From: Pythium myriotylum
Taxonomy: Eukaryota; Oomycota; Peronosporomycetes; Pythiales; Pythiaceae
Reading direction: 5' to 3'
DNA: 64,000 nucleotides
Assembly: GCA_023091665.1 (NCBI GenBank)
Contig: JALJCQ010000016.1
Location: forward strand, 682,001-746,000
How positions within the stretch are numbered: the stretch's first letter is position 1; the number at the start of each line of letters is the position of its first letter. Positions 54,085 to 63,825 of this stretch are shown piece after piece. Under the pieces are notes generated by a model. It ran no database searches and was not told the origin of the DNA. It was given only the letters and a program-made list of their open reading frames with translations. The position numbers and the translations under genes are program-made.

Positions 54085-57048
54085 TCACATAGATCGCGAG
54101 TCATCCGCCGGGTTCGGGAGGCTGCCATTCGAGGCTGAGCGCTGGTGGTGGCCGTAGTGCTGCTGCAAGTGGGACGGACCGCCGTAGCTACCGGTGGCTC
54201 CTGGTGGTGGGCCGCCGCCTTCGCCAAGATGTGGAGACCGACCACGATCCATGCGGTGGTGATCGTATCCGCCACTGCTCGCGCCGCCTCCGGACGCGTT
54301 GCGATCCACGTCCATCATAGAGAACCCGCGGCTGCCTGATGTTCCTGGGCCACCGGGTCCCGAGGGAGGGCCTCCACCACGGCTCAGTGGGCGAGCAAAT
54401 CGGTCAGCAATGCCCTGCGGAGGAGGTCCGCCGCCCGGAGTACCGCGGTAGTCTGCAGATGGCTCCCCGCGACTTGGAGGGTAGCGGTTCGGGAACGAGT
54501 CGGGGCTGGGGCTGTACTGGCCTCCGGGCGGTGGCGGTCCTCGTGCATCGCGATAACGACCGTAGCCGGATGGTGGCTCGTCGCCGCCTGCACCGGGAGC
54601 GCCGATGGAAGGGCCTCCTGGACGCAAGCCGGGGCCTCCAGCAGCTCGAGGAAGGCCTCGGTCGCCGTAGTACACGCCGCCACCACGGTTCGGTTCATCT
54701 CCACGGTGAACGGCACCAGCCGAAGGTCGGCCGCCCATGTAGCTACCACTCGACCCAGGTGCCGGTCCGCCACGTCCTGCCATCGGGTCCCGGTCGTGCC
54801 ACTCGGGTGCGTCGCCGTACCCTCTTCGGTGGTGGTAGTCGCCTGGCTCCTGGGCACCACCGCTCGGCGGAGCCCCGGCCCAACGAGATCCTGGTGCGCC
54901 TCCCTCCGAAGAGAGTGGTCGCTGCGGTAGCGAGCGGTAGTCCCCGGCACCGGCGGGTCCAGTCGTGCGGCGGTAGCTGTCGCTTGGGTCTCCACGGCCC
55001 GAGACCGCGCCAGGAAAGCGATCTCCGGGCGCGAGCGGAGCGATACGCTGGGCAGCGTAGCCATCGCGCTCAACGCGCTCGCGGTCGTCCGGGCGGTAAG
55101 ACACGGGTGGCACAAGTCGGTCATCGCTTCGAGTAGGAGGGAGACCGATGGAGCCACCGACACCCGGTCCGCCAGCTCGCAGCATCGGTGCCGCACCTCC
55201 GCCGGGGTAGCCTTCGCGCCCGGCGCGCACTCGCTTCGAGTCGTACGAATCCGGGCCCTCGGACGGAACAGCAGGAGAGCCACGCTTTCGCGACGCGGCT
55301 GCCGAGCTCGCCGAGTCCTGGAAGAGCGAGAGGATGACCGAATGCATGTTCTGCGGGAAGCATGCCGACAGCAGCTCATTGTCGAAGACGATGAGCTCGA
55401 CAACGTCGATGGCCGACGTGAACACATGGCCGGCGCCGCGGAAGTTGCCAGGTGGTGCGTAGAAGCGCTGCTCCGTGCCCGACGCGTTGCTCTGAACGCG
55501 CCAGCCCTGGCGCAAGAGGACCGGAAGCGCATTGTTCTCAAACTCGCCGATGACGAACTGCGCCTCGCGCTCCGTGAATGCCATTGACGAGCGACGCGAC
55601 TGGTACACGGGTGCTTGGTGCTGGCTCTGTGGGGGCGGCACACCCGAGGAGCTGAGAGGCGCGACAGGCACCGACACTGTCGCCGTGGACGACGCCGGCG
55701 TGACGCTTCCGCCTTCTGGGCTGTCTGGGATGCGGTCGTTGCGGTAAGCCGATGGCGCCGGCGGGACGGACGGATCAGCGCGCTCAATCTCGTCTTGAAT
55801 CAGGATCTGGATCGTATTCTCGACGCTGAGCTCCTCGGCGTCACCGTCCGCGTACACGATCGTGTACAGCGACGTTGGCTCATCGAACTTGACCACCTGG
55901 CCAAGGAAGCGACCGTGCCCGACAAAAGTTTTGGCGACTCGCAATCCAATGAGGTCGTCAGCGTAGATCTCGCGCCCGTGGAACATGATGCGCACGTCCT
56001 GGCTGTCAGGACCAGGAGATGGTGGAGCCTGCTCACGCTGGCCGCCGCTGCCGCCACCACCGCCGCCACCGCCACCACCACCTCCACCTCCACGACTTCC
56101 TTCTCCTGGGTAACCCGAGCCACTGTCTTCCGCGCCTCCTCGACCATTGTCCTTCGGAGCATTCGATTCGTTCCAGCGCCCGCCTCCTTCACGAGGATCC
56201 TGGCGCTCACGGCTTCTCGACCGGCTGCGCTCACGACGCCAGCCCGCACTTCCACTGGGGGCTCGGTTGTTCGACTCGGCATTCGCGTTGTATCCATTCG
56301 CGGGTGACTCGTCCGAGCGCTTGTCGGGGCGATTGCCGCCATTGTTCGAGCCGCTCTCGCCCTCGCTGCCTTCTCGACCGCGGTTCATGTGCATCATCGC
56401 CGCGCGCGAAAGCGAGGGCAGCGTCATCGAACTGTTGCGCTCGCGCGGCGCTTCGGGCGACGCATTGGCGCCTTCGCTCGCGTCCGGGGCGCCGCTCGAG
56501 CGGTTCGCGTTCGCGGGCTGCGCTCGGCGGCCGTTCATTTCGTCATCCGTGGCGCCCTGCGAGCTCGTCTCCGACCCATCGCTCGCGTACGCGGCCTCTT
56601 TCGAGGTCTTGCGGCGGCCGGCGTTGGCGCTGGGCGTCTTCTTCGTGGGCTTGGCTGCCTGGCGGCGCTTGTCCTCCTCCTTGACCTTCTTGCCGCCTCT
56701 GCGCGTGTTCTTCTTGCGCTGCTCGCGGTCCGAGTCGCTGCCGGTCTCGTCGTCCTCGTCGTCCTCTTCCTCGGCCTCCTCCTCCTCTTCTTCCTCCTCT
56801 TCTTCCTCCTCCTCCTCCTCCTCGTCCGCCTCGCCTTCCTCCTCGTCCTCCTCGTCCTCCTCCTCGAGCGGCTTGCTCTTGCCGCGCTTGGGCTGCTCCT
56901 TGCTCTTGCTCCAGTCGCCGCGGCCGCGCGCTGTCGCCGGCGACTGCTGCGCGGCGGACACAGACGCCTTGTCGCCCATGCTTACCGAGTCGAGACGAAT
57001 GGGGGAATGACAGCTCACGAGACGCCGGAGCTCTTCGATTTCCGACAT
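54085..57048 (-). CDS. Low-complexity protein with PTM-type Tudor domain
   Basis: Single open frame of 987 residues. Order: a short head, Lys/Glu-rich disorder with a stretch of more than 15 Glu, Ser/Arg-rich part, a run of about 14 Gly, then a folded Tudor-like domain (LIGLRVAKTFVGHGRFLGQV, DEPTSLYTIVYADGDAEEL) around residues 370-430. After a Pro/Ser linker comes a second folded stretch with LLRQGWRVQ, RFYAPPGNFRGAG and DVVELI. The rest is Gly/Pro/Arg/Tyr-rich, an RGG-like phase-separation-type tail. Tudor domains of the plant PTM/DIR17 type bind chromatin; a nuclear role is plausible. GC-rich sequence creates long plus-strand open frames, which are shadows. An internal ATG (MGDKAS) may be the real start. 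Confidence 0.85.
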   Translation of the reverse strand: MSEIEELRRLVSCHSPIRLDSVSMGDKASVSAAQQSPATARGRGDWSKSKEQPKRGKSKPLEEEDEEDEEEGEADEEEEEEEEEEEEEEEEAEEEDDEDDETGSDSDREQRKKNTRRGGKKVKEEDKRRQAAKPTKKTPSANAGRRKTSKEAAYASDGSETSSQGATDDEMNGRRAQPANANRSSGAPDASEGANASPEAPRERNSSMTLPSLSRAAMMHMNRGREGSEGESGSNNGGNRPDKRSDESPANGYNANAESNNRAPSGSAGWRRERSRSRSRERQDPREGGGRWNESNAPKDNGRGGAEDSGSGYPGEGSRGGGGGGGGGGGGGGSGGQREQAPPSPGPDSQDVRIMFHGREIYADDLIGLRVAKTFVGHGRFLGQVVKFDEPTSLYTIVYADGDAEELSVENTIQILIQDEIERADPSVPPAPSAYRNDRIPDSPEGGSVTPASSTATVSVPVAPLSSSGVPPPQSQHQAPVYQSRRSSMAFTEREAQFVIGEFENNALPVLLRQGWRVQSNASGTEQRFYAPPGNFRGAGHVFTSAIDVVELIVFDNELLSACFPQNMHSVILSLFQDSASSAAASRKRGSPAVPSEGPDSYDSKRVRAGREGYPGGGAAPMLRAGGPGVGGSIGLPPTRSDDRLVPPVSYRPDDRERVERDGYAAQRIAPLAPGDRFPGAVSGRGDPSDSYRRTTGPAGAGDYRSLPQRPLSSEGGAPGSRWAGAPPSGGAQEPGDYHHRRGYGDAPEWHDRDPMAGRGGPAPGSSGSYMGGRPSAGAVHRGDEPNRGGGVYYGDRGLPRAAGGPGLRPGGPSIGAPGAGGDEPPSGYGRYRDARGPPPPGGQYSPSPDSFPNRYPPSRGEPSADYRGTPGGGPPPQGIADRFARPLSRGGGPPSGPGGPGTSGSRGFSMMDVDRNASGGGASSGGYDHHRMDRGRSPHLGEGGGPPPGATGSYGGPSHLQQHYGHHQRSASNGSLPNPADDSRSM

Positions 57049-57370
57049 TTAAAGATCCCGCGAGCCGGTCTCTGAACAGGAGGATAGCGCATCTACTCCA
57101 GCAGGATATTTTTTTTAAGAGTTGCAAACAAGATTAAATTAATTTCAAATCAATCTATAATCAGCGTCTCATGTTATTATACAGGTAATAATGGCTGCAG
57201 GCGTTCGAAAAATCGGAAAAACGGAGGACGCTTGGAGGTGGTTACAGACAGTCCACCTGGACTGGGTGTTTCCTGTCCATCTCTAAACAAGGGACAGTGC
57301 GGGACGCCTCCGTACCGAATGTCCCGAACGGCGGACAGTTGCCACGTCAACGCTCTCGACCAGGGCGACG
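57049..57370. other. Divergent promoter region (Tudor gene / ALG10)
   Basis: 322 bp; the half near the Tudor gene is AT-rich (including runs of T and ATTAAATTAATT), the half near ALG10 is GC-rich. No gene seen. Confidence 0.55.
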
Positions 57371-59487
57371 ATGGCGTCGCGGACGGCGCCTCTCGCGGTC
57401 GCTGCCGCCGTCGGCGCGGCCTACGCGCTGCTGCTCGCGCGCGTGAACGACGTCGTTTCGATTCCCTACATGGTGAGCCGTCTCGCGCTCCGAACGGCTT
57501 CGTCGTTCTCGAGATATCGCGGCCGACGTGCTGACGCCGTTTCTCGCTGCAGGACGAGATCTTCCACGTCCCGCAAGCGCAAAAGTACTGCGCGGGGCGG
57601 TTCGGTGCGTCTGCGGCTGCTTGGTGATCGTGGGTGTCGCGTGCTCACACAGCGCGTTTGTCGTGCGGCAGACGAGTGGGATCCGAAGATCACGACGTTC
57701 CCGGGCGTGTACTTGGCCGGCGTCGCGGTCGCGCACCTCGCGCAGCTCGTCGGGTGGACCTCGCGCGAGGACTTTTGCTCCATGAACGTGCTCCGCGCCG
57801 TGAACGTGCTCTTCGCTGTAGGCAACGCCTGGCTCCTCGTTCGCTTGCGGAGCCAACTTGTGGTACGATGAAATGGCTGGACCAACTCGCATTTGAGCAA
57901 TCAGGTTGCTGATGAGATGTTTCTTGCGTATGCCCCAGGCCACAGACAAGCACGCGACGCTCCACGCGCTCATGATTATCTGCTTCCCTGTTCTATTTTT
58001 CTTTTCATTCCTCTTCTACACGGACGGCGGCGCGACATTCTTTGTGTTGCTCATGTACTCGCTCGCCGCCAACGTCGACCTGCGAAAACGTCCCGTGACG
58101 GCCTTCAGCTTCGTCTCAAGTGCTACGGTAAGCACATATACTCCTGTAAGGTATCTTTCATATCTGGTTTAAAACTCGCTCTGCTTCTTGTGTAGGCTGG
58201 TGCTGTGGCTGTGCTTTTCCGACAGACCAACATCGTATGGGTTCTGTTTGTGGCGGGCACGATCGTGGTGCGTTCGGTGGAGCTGTCACAAGGGGCTTAC
58301 ATCTACGGGTATATTTTTTCCTGTGATTTGGTCACAACGGTCACGCGACTAAATTGTGCAATCACTTTAGCTCCTCCAAGCAAGACGCAAAACTGCATCC
58401 GACATCACTAGTTGTGCGCAATTCGTAAGAGTTGAGTTCTTCTGCATTGACTACTTCACGTAGGGCTAACAGTTCTATCTCGTTGAGTAGATTCGTTCGA
58501 GTCCTCTTCAATTTCATCTATGTGGTGATATCTGAACTTCCTGCGTTGTTGCGGATACTGTGGCCCTTCGTACTTCTTGTCGCTGGATTTGTCGCGTTCC
58601 TCGTTCACAATGGCGGCATCGTCGTGGGTAAGTTTTGCGAGACGTCTATTAATCTCGTTTGAGGGCTCAGCCTGGGGTTTTTATGTTCAGGGGACAAGTC
58701 AAATCACGAGGCAGGCTTCCACGGTGCTCAGGTGCTTTACTTCATCTTCGTTGCGTCGACGGGATATGGAGTGGGACTGTTTACACCGTCCCAGATCCTG
58801 AGCTTCGCTAATGAAACACGTCGCAGCGCGAAGTCTTTGGGAGGCATCGTGTTCATCGTGGCTGCATTGGCTTCTGTGCTACTTGTGATTCACTTCTTCA
58901 GCCCCGTTCACAAGTTCATGCTCGCCGATAACCGCCACTACACGTTCTACATCTGGAGAAAGTTCTTCCTCAAGCACCGCTTTGCGAAGTTCATTCCAAC
59001 CTTACTATACGTCTTCCAAACCTGGCGATCCTGGACAGAAATACGTAAGTCGATACTGCGTGTGTGCATTGGCAGTTTCTACACTGTATTTATCCTCATA
59101 TCGTAACAGGCCGAACACGAACCCCGCTTTGGATGCTGGTCCTAGCTGTCGCGACCATCCTCGTGCTTGTTCCATCACCGCTGGTTGAGTACGTAGTCGT
59201 ATATCCTGGCGACGGATTCCTTGTAATGACTTTTTTTTCGACAGGCCGCGCTACTACCTGATTCCGTTTGTACTTGTCCACCTCCACACTCCCCCCGTAC
59301 GTCAATTCTCGAATGTTGCGTTTGTAGCATTGTCTTTCAAACATCGTATTCTCCACGACAGCAACCTGCGTGGCAATTGGGATCAACAATCGTGGCTTTC
59401 ATCATTGTCAACGCCATTGCATTGTATGTGTTTTTGTATCGCCCATACAAGTGGGTTGATGGCACTACTGCTCGCTTCATGTGGTGA
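57371..59487 (+). CDS. ALG10: Dol-P-Glc:Glc2Man9GlcNAc2-PP-Dol alpha-1,2-glucosyltransferase, 11 exons
   Basis: Exons 57371-57472, 57553-57604, 57672-57862, 57939-58127, 58196-58308, 58371-58424, 58464-58627, 58691-59044, 59110-59188, 59245-59296 and 59362-59487; 1476 nt, 491 residues, the family's usual length. Motifs: DEIFHVPQAQKYC near the N-terminus, WDPKITTFPGVYL, ALFRQTN-type AVLFRQTNIVWVLFV, GIVVGDKSNHEAGFH, EPRYYLIPFVL and the C-terminal RPYKWVDGTTARFMW. About a dozen membrane helices. It adds the last glucose to the lipid-linked N-glycan precursor in the ER. All splice joins restore the family sequence. The intron at 58425-58463 is only 39 nt. Open frames in single exons give only fragments of this protein. 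Confidence 0.95.
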
Positions 59488-59590
59488 ATATACAAACTGG
59501 CGACCATCCATCGTGAAATACTCATTTACCCAACAACTCAGTGGCAGCTGTTCATAGCCAAGCACGCCGCCAAGTGACTGGAGACTCCAA

Positions 59591-61279
59591 TCAAGCTACA
59601 GTAGCCACTAGTTCCTTCTCTCTTTCTGCCATATCGTGTCTCTTCACGTCCACAGCCACCGGACGCACCACCGCCATCAACTCGCCACGGATCGGAAGCG
59701 ATAAAGACATGTCGTACGAGATCTCGAACGGATCCCGCTCCGTCACCAACTCGAACTTGCTCAACATAGCCGCCAACGCGATCTTCATCTCGAGCATCGC
59801 GAGCTTGACACCGAGGCAGATGCGCGGGCCAGCGTGGAAGACGAGGAACTTGAATGGCGAGACGTGCTTGATCGTGTTGGTGGTTGGGTCGATCCATCGC
59901 TCCGGTTTGAAGTCGCTGGCATCATGTCCCCAGATCCATGGGAGTCTTGCGGTGGCGTAGGTGGGAATGATGACTCGTGTTCCCTTGGGGATGAACGTGC
60001 CGTCACTCAGCACTGTGTCCTGCATTGCTACTCTGGCATTGATCGGGGCAGCAGGGTTTAGTCGTAAACTCTCGCGAATAGCGGCTTCCAAGAATGTTAA
60101 ACGGCTTACGTCCTCCATGCTCGGGATCGCGTTACTTTTGTTGGCGTGGAAGAGCCAAGGGAGCTCTAGAGCCATCTCTTCAAGCACTTTGCGGTGAACG
60201 TCAGGGTATCTGTTCATCATAACAAGGAACCACGTGAGACTCTGACCCGTTGCTCCTCGTCCAGCGGCAATGAAGTTCATTGCGACATCGCGAATCAGCT
60301 CTGGGGTCGTCTCCACTTCATCTCCGGTGTTTTTCTCAAGGAAAAGTGAGATCAAGTTCTTTTCCTTGGTCATGTCCGCTACACCAGTATGGAAGCGTGC
60401 CATCGACTCCTCAACGATCTTGAAGACAGCTCCATTGATTCGCCGCAAGTCCCGGGCAAGCTGCTTCTCTTCACCTATATTCAGAAACCGCTTCAACTTC
60501 CACAGGAACATGGGCTGCTGAGATCTCGATTGGATAACCATGGGACACCTTGAGAACGCACGATGGAAGCTGGCATCGAAATCGCTCTTATTGGCACCGT
60601 CACCTTGCAGACAACCGAGTGTTACACCGAATCCGATCTTTGTGAACACGTCGGTGGACAGTGCCTCCATGAGCAACTTGAGATCGAGTCTGGTCTTCGC
60701 TTCCATGCTTCTAGAAAGCTTGCGTAACACGACACGCGTATCCTCTGCTATTGCCTGGGCCATGATCTCACGCAGCATATGGTGCGAGAACAAGTTGCTG
60801 GCGATCTTGCGCTGGTGGCGCCATGCCGCACCGTCCAATCCAAAGATCCCTTGCTTTCCAGAGAAGTCGACAACGACTTCGCGGGTTTGAGGACCTTTCT
60901 CAAAAATCTCAAACTGGTTCTTCAGTACATCCTCGAAATGGGACTCGTTGGTAAGAATGATACTGTCGGGGCGTCCTAGTGACTGAAGCAACCACGGCTG
61001 GCCCTTATGTCGCAGGCATTCGTCGAGGAACCAGTCATGCAAACGCGTGCGGTGCTTGCCGATCAGATCTAGCGTGTTGCCCAACACAGGAAGCGTCGAC
61101 TCTGGGCGAGGGAGAGAGCGGAGCTTGTCGCCGCGGCGCCGGTGTGAAGTATAGAGATAACTAGCCGCGGCGAAGCTGCTGAGAATCAACATCGCTGTAG
61201 TGACAGCGCTGCGATCGTCGTCATGCTGGAACTTCCAAGGCGACCACATTTCGTCTTCCTGGGATGGAGCCGAAGTCAA
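59591..61279 (-). CDS. Cytochrome P450, copy 1
   Basis: Intronless, 562 residues; MWSPWKF at 61249 is an alternative start that matches copy 2. One N-terminal membrane anchor (AVTTAMLILSSFAAASYLYTS). Family motifs: AWRHQRKIASNLFSHH (helix C WxxxR), helix K ESLR, FKPERW and the heme loop FLVFHAGPRICLG with the proximal Cys. CYP86-like fatty-acid hydroxylases are the nearest general style; the substrate is unknown. The helix-I motif reads AAGRGATGQ where most P450s have AGRDTT, so the usual acid-alcohol pair is altered. Bases 59618-60019 (C-terminal quarter) are almost identical to copy 2. Confidence 0.93.
   Translation of the reverse strand: MTSAPSQEDEMWSPWKFQHDDDRSAVTTAMLILSSFAAASYLYTSHRRRGDKLRSLPRPESTLPVLGNTLDLIGKHRTRLHDWFLDECLRHKGQPWLLQSLGRPDSIILTNESHFEDVLKNQFEIFEKGPQTREVVVDFSGKQGIFGLDGAAWRHQRKIASNLFSHHMLREIMAQAIAEDTRVVLRKLSRSMEAKTRLDLKLLMEALSTDVFTKIGFGVTLGCLQGDGANKSDFDASFHRAFSRCPMVIQSRSQQPMFLWKLKRFLNIGEEKQLARDLRRINGAVFKIVEESMARFHTGVADMTKEKNLISLFLEKNTGDEVETTPELIRDVAMNFIAAGRGATGQSLTWFLVMMNRYPDVHRKVLEEMALELPWLFHANKSNAIPSMEDVSRLTFLEAAIRESLRLNPAAPINARVAMQDTVLSDGTFIPKGTRVIIPTYATARLPWIWGHDASDFKPERWIDPTTNTIKHVSPFKFLVFHAGPRICLGVKLAMLEMKIALAAMLSKFELVTERDPFEISYDMSLSLPIRGELMAVVRPVAVDVKRHDMAEREKELVATVA
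59618..60019. repeat. 402-bp near-identical tract shared with 61643-62044
   Basis: The 3' ends of the two P450 genes agree base for base over 402 bases, offset exactly 2025, with one difference (A/G in GGCATCATG versus GGCGTCATG). Identity drops sharply beyond both ends, including inside the coding sequence. Confidence 0.9.
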
Positions 61280-61621
61280 AATGAGTGCAAAAGCAACCTT
61301 TTAGCCCCCCCTGCAACGCGTGATTGTCACGCTGACGATGACGCGTTGGTTTGGTGGTGCCGGCTCTATGGGGAATTTTTTCATGAACGCGCATTCGTCC
61401 CAAACGTCGCCGAAGAGAGCGGACACGATGGAAGATTTGAGTCCTTTGGCAGTTCCAAGCTAGTGTGTGCTCGCCTCAACGGCCAAATTGAAGTTCAAAA
61501 GAACCATTTGGGACACGTGAAATGCGGCGCGTTTTTCCGTGAATGGCATCGTGTTTAGAGTTTACAATTGAGAGTAGCTGGATTCGTGAATGAACCTGCT
61601 ACGTTCGACAATACAAGAGAG
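61280..61621. other. Intergenic region between the P450 copies
   Basis: 342 bp with no gene. Probably the promoter of copy 1 and 3' end of copy 2. Confidence 0.55.
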
Positions 61622-63271
61622 TCACGCAACGTGAGCCGCCGGCTCTCTTTCTGCCATATCGTGTCTCTTCACGTCCACAGCCACCGGACGCACCACCGCC
61701 ATCAACTCGCCACGGATCGGAAGCGATAAAGACATGTCGTACGAGATCTCGAACGGATCCCGCTCCGTCACCAACTCGAACTTGCTCAACATAGCCGCCA
61801 ACGCGATCTTCATCTCGAGCATCGCGAGCTTGACACCGAGGCAGATGCGCGGGCCAGCGTGGAAGACGAGGAACTTGAATGGCGAGACGTGCTTGATCGT
61901 GTTGGTGGTTGGGTCGATCCATCGCTCCGGTTTGAAGTCGCTGGCGTCATGTCCCCAGATCCATGGGAGTCTTGCGGTGGCGTAGGTGGGAATGATGACT
62001 CGTGTTCCCTTGGGGATGAACGTGCCGTCACTCAGCACTGTGTCTTGCACGGCGATGCGTGCGTTCATTGGTGCCGCCGGATTGAGGCGGAGACTTTCTT
62101 TGATTGTGGCTTCCAGATACGTCAGTTTCGCGACATCTTCCATGCCTGGTACGTCGTCACTACCGTCGAAGAGCTGTGGCAGCTCGCGTCGGAGCTCTTT
62201 CAATACCTTCCCATAGACTTCTGGGTATCGATTCATCATGATAACGAACCAAGCAAGACTCTGGCCCGTCGTTCCGCGACCGGCAGCGATAAAGTTGAGC
62301 GCCATGTCCCGAACCACAGCCGGCGTCGTCTTCTCCGCCTCATTATCGCTCTTTTCATCAGCGAGGAATAGCGAGATAAGGTTCTTCTCTTTCTTCTTAG
62401 CCTCGTCGTGATCGTGGATGCTAGCCATCGAGTCGTCAATGACCTTGAAAATCGCATCATTGATGCGTTTCATATCAGTCGCAAGCTGCTTCTCCTCGCC
62501 GACGTTGAGCCAGCGCTTGAGTTTCCACAGGAATGTCGGCTGCTGTGACCGCGACTGGATCACCATGGGGCATCGCGAGAACGCGCGATGGAAATCGGCA
62601 TCGAAATCATTCTTCGTCTCTGCAGCATCGCCGTTGTCCTCCAGGCAGCCAAGGCTCACGCCAAAGCCGATCTTCGTGAACACGTCAGTCGTCAGCGCGT
62701 CCATGAGTAGCTTGAGCTCGATCCTTGAGCCGGTCTCCATCATACGGCCGAGCTTGCGCAGAACAATGCGTGTATCTTGGGCGATCGTCTGGGCCATGAT
62801 TTCGCGCATCATGTGGTGGGAAAACAAATGGCTCGCGGTCTTGCGCTGGTGGCGCCAGGCCGCGCCGTCAAGCGCGAAAATGCCGTTTTCCCCGAAGAAG
62901 TCGGTGACAAACTCGCGGATATGGTGGCCTTTCTCGAACAGATCGAACTGGTTCTTGAGCACATCTTCGAACTGTGATTCGGTCGCGAGCACAACTGAAG
63001 GTGGGCGTCCGACGATCAGCAGCAGCCACGCTCGACCATTGTGGCGTAGACACTCGTCCAAGAACCAGTCGTGGATGCGGTCGCGGTGTGTTCGCCCGAG
63101 GTCGAGCGTGTTGCCCAGGAGGGGAAGCGTGGATGTTGGTCGAGGAAGATGACGGAGTTTGTTCTGTTGGAGTTGGTTGACGAGGATCTTGTATGCGATG
63201 AGCGAAGTCGAGAGAAGCGCGATGGCTGTGGATGCATTGAGTTGTGCGAGGAACTCCCACGAAGACCACAT
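61622..63271 (-). CDS. Cytochrome P450, copy 2
   Basis: Intronless, 549 residues from the ATG at 63271 (MWSSWEFLAQLNASTAIALL), chosen because it aligns with MWSPWKF of copy 1; the frame is open back to 63412. Motifs: AWRHQRKTASHLFSHH, helix K ESLR, FKPERW and FLVFHAGPRICLG. Helix I reads AAGRGTTGQ, again lacking the usual Asp but keeping both Thr. The sequence upstream of about residue 410 differs from copy 1 at many positions, but the remainder matches almost base for base. The last residues (EPAAHVA) differ. Tandem duplicate, same strand. ER membrane monooxygenase; substrate unknown. Confidence 0.93.
   Translation of the reverse strand: MWSSWEFLAQLNASTAIALLSTSLIAYKILVNQLQQNKLRHLPRPTSTLPLLGNTLDLGRTHRDRIHDWFLDECLRHNGRAWLLLIVGRPPSVVLATESQFEDVLKNQFDLFEKGHHIREFVTDFFGENGIFALDGAAWRHQRKTASHLFSHHMMREIMAQTIAQDTRIVLRKLGRMMETGSRIELKLLMDALTTDVFTKIGFGVSLGCLEDNGDAAETKNDFDADFHRAFSRCPMVIQSRSQQPTFLWKLKRWLNVGEEKQLATDMKRINDAIFKVIDDSMASIHDHDEAKKKEKNLISLFLADEKSDNEAEKTTPAVVRDMALNFIAAGRGTTGQSLAWFVIMMNRYPEVYGKVLKELRRELPQLFDGSDDVPGMEDVAKLTYLEATIKESLRLNPAAPMNARIAVQDTVLSDGTFIPKGTRVIIPTYATARLPWIWGHDASDFKPERWIDPTTNTIKHVSPFKFLVFHAGPRICLGVKLAMLEMKIALAAMLSKFELVTERDPFEISYDMSLSLPIRGELMAVVRPVAVDVKRHDMAEREPAAHVA
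61643..62044. repeat. 402-bp near-identical tract shared with 59618-60019
   Basis: Second copy of the P450 3' tract. Sharp edges inside a coding sequence that is otherwise diverged point to recent gene conversion or unequal exchange rather than selection. Confidence 0.9.
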
Positions 63272-63546
63272 CGGACGAGACGTTCTTGTGCGACCGACGG
63301 AAGATACCAGAGTGGGATTCAAACCTGCCTCGCAGTAGTCGTCATTGAGAGCAAGAGCAGCCATGCAAATACCAACGGCCGTCTCTATCTGGCCATGCCA
63401 GGTAAGGATCAACTGTTTTGAGACGAGGAGCTTTGGCAGAAGGAATGATCTCCATCAGTTCTTTCCATGGATCATACTACATGTATTTCCAACGCTACCA
63501 ACACAGAATCTCCATGGCGCCCATCCACAATACCGCGCGCTTGGTT

Positions 63547-63825
63547 TCACTCGAGGTCGTTTCGCGCGTGGAGCACGACTTCGCGCCACAGGTGCGGGTG
63601 TTCGCGCGCGGGGCTCGCTCTTGTCGCGCGCGCGGCGCTCTCCTGGCGCAGCAGCTCGTTCTGGTGCGTCGGATGCAGCAGCGGCTTCCACTTGGCGACT
63701 CGCTCGGTCGGCTCGATCTGGTGGCGTGGAGACCCGAGCGGCGCCTTGCGCGGTGCGTGGAGATGTGCGCGGCGCTCGAGCGGCTCGTCGCGCGCGCGCT
63801 CGTGCTCGAAGAGGAAATAGACCAT
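63547..63825 (-). CDS. Hypothetical small protein (92 aa)
   Basis: ATG frame MVYFLFEHERARDEPLE ... ending REVVLHARNDLE. Almost all third codon positions are G or C, as in the GC-rich coding exons of this window, and charged helical sequence (TERVAKWKPLLHPTHQNELL) looks like protein. No family recognised; no signal peptide. The pyrimidine-rich upstream 63826-64000 could be its leader. It may continue through an intron. Overlapping frames on both strands are alternatives, so I am not sure. Confidence 0.4.
   Translation of the reverse strand: MVYFLFEHERARDEPLERRAHLHAPRKAPLGSPRHQIEPTERVAKWKPLLHPTHQNELLRQESAARATRASPAREHPHLWREVVLHARNDLE

Noticed and set aside
54339..57075. Several long plus-strand frames (up to 287 codons), including Ser-rich or Leu-rich runs
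   Set aside because: Shadows of the GC-rich, low-complexity Tudor gene on the other strand.
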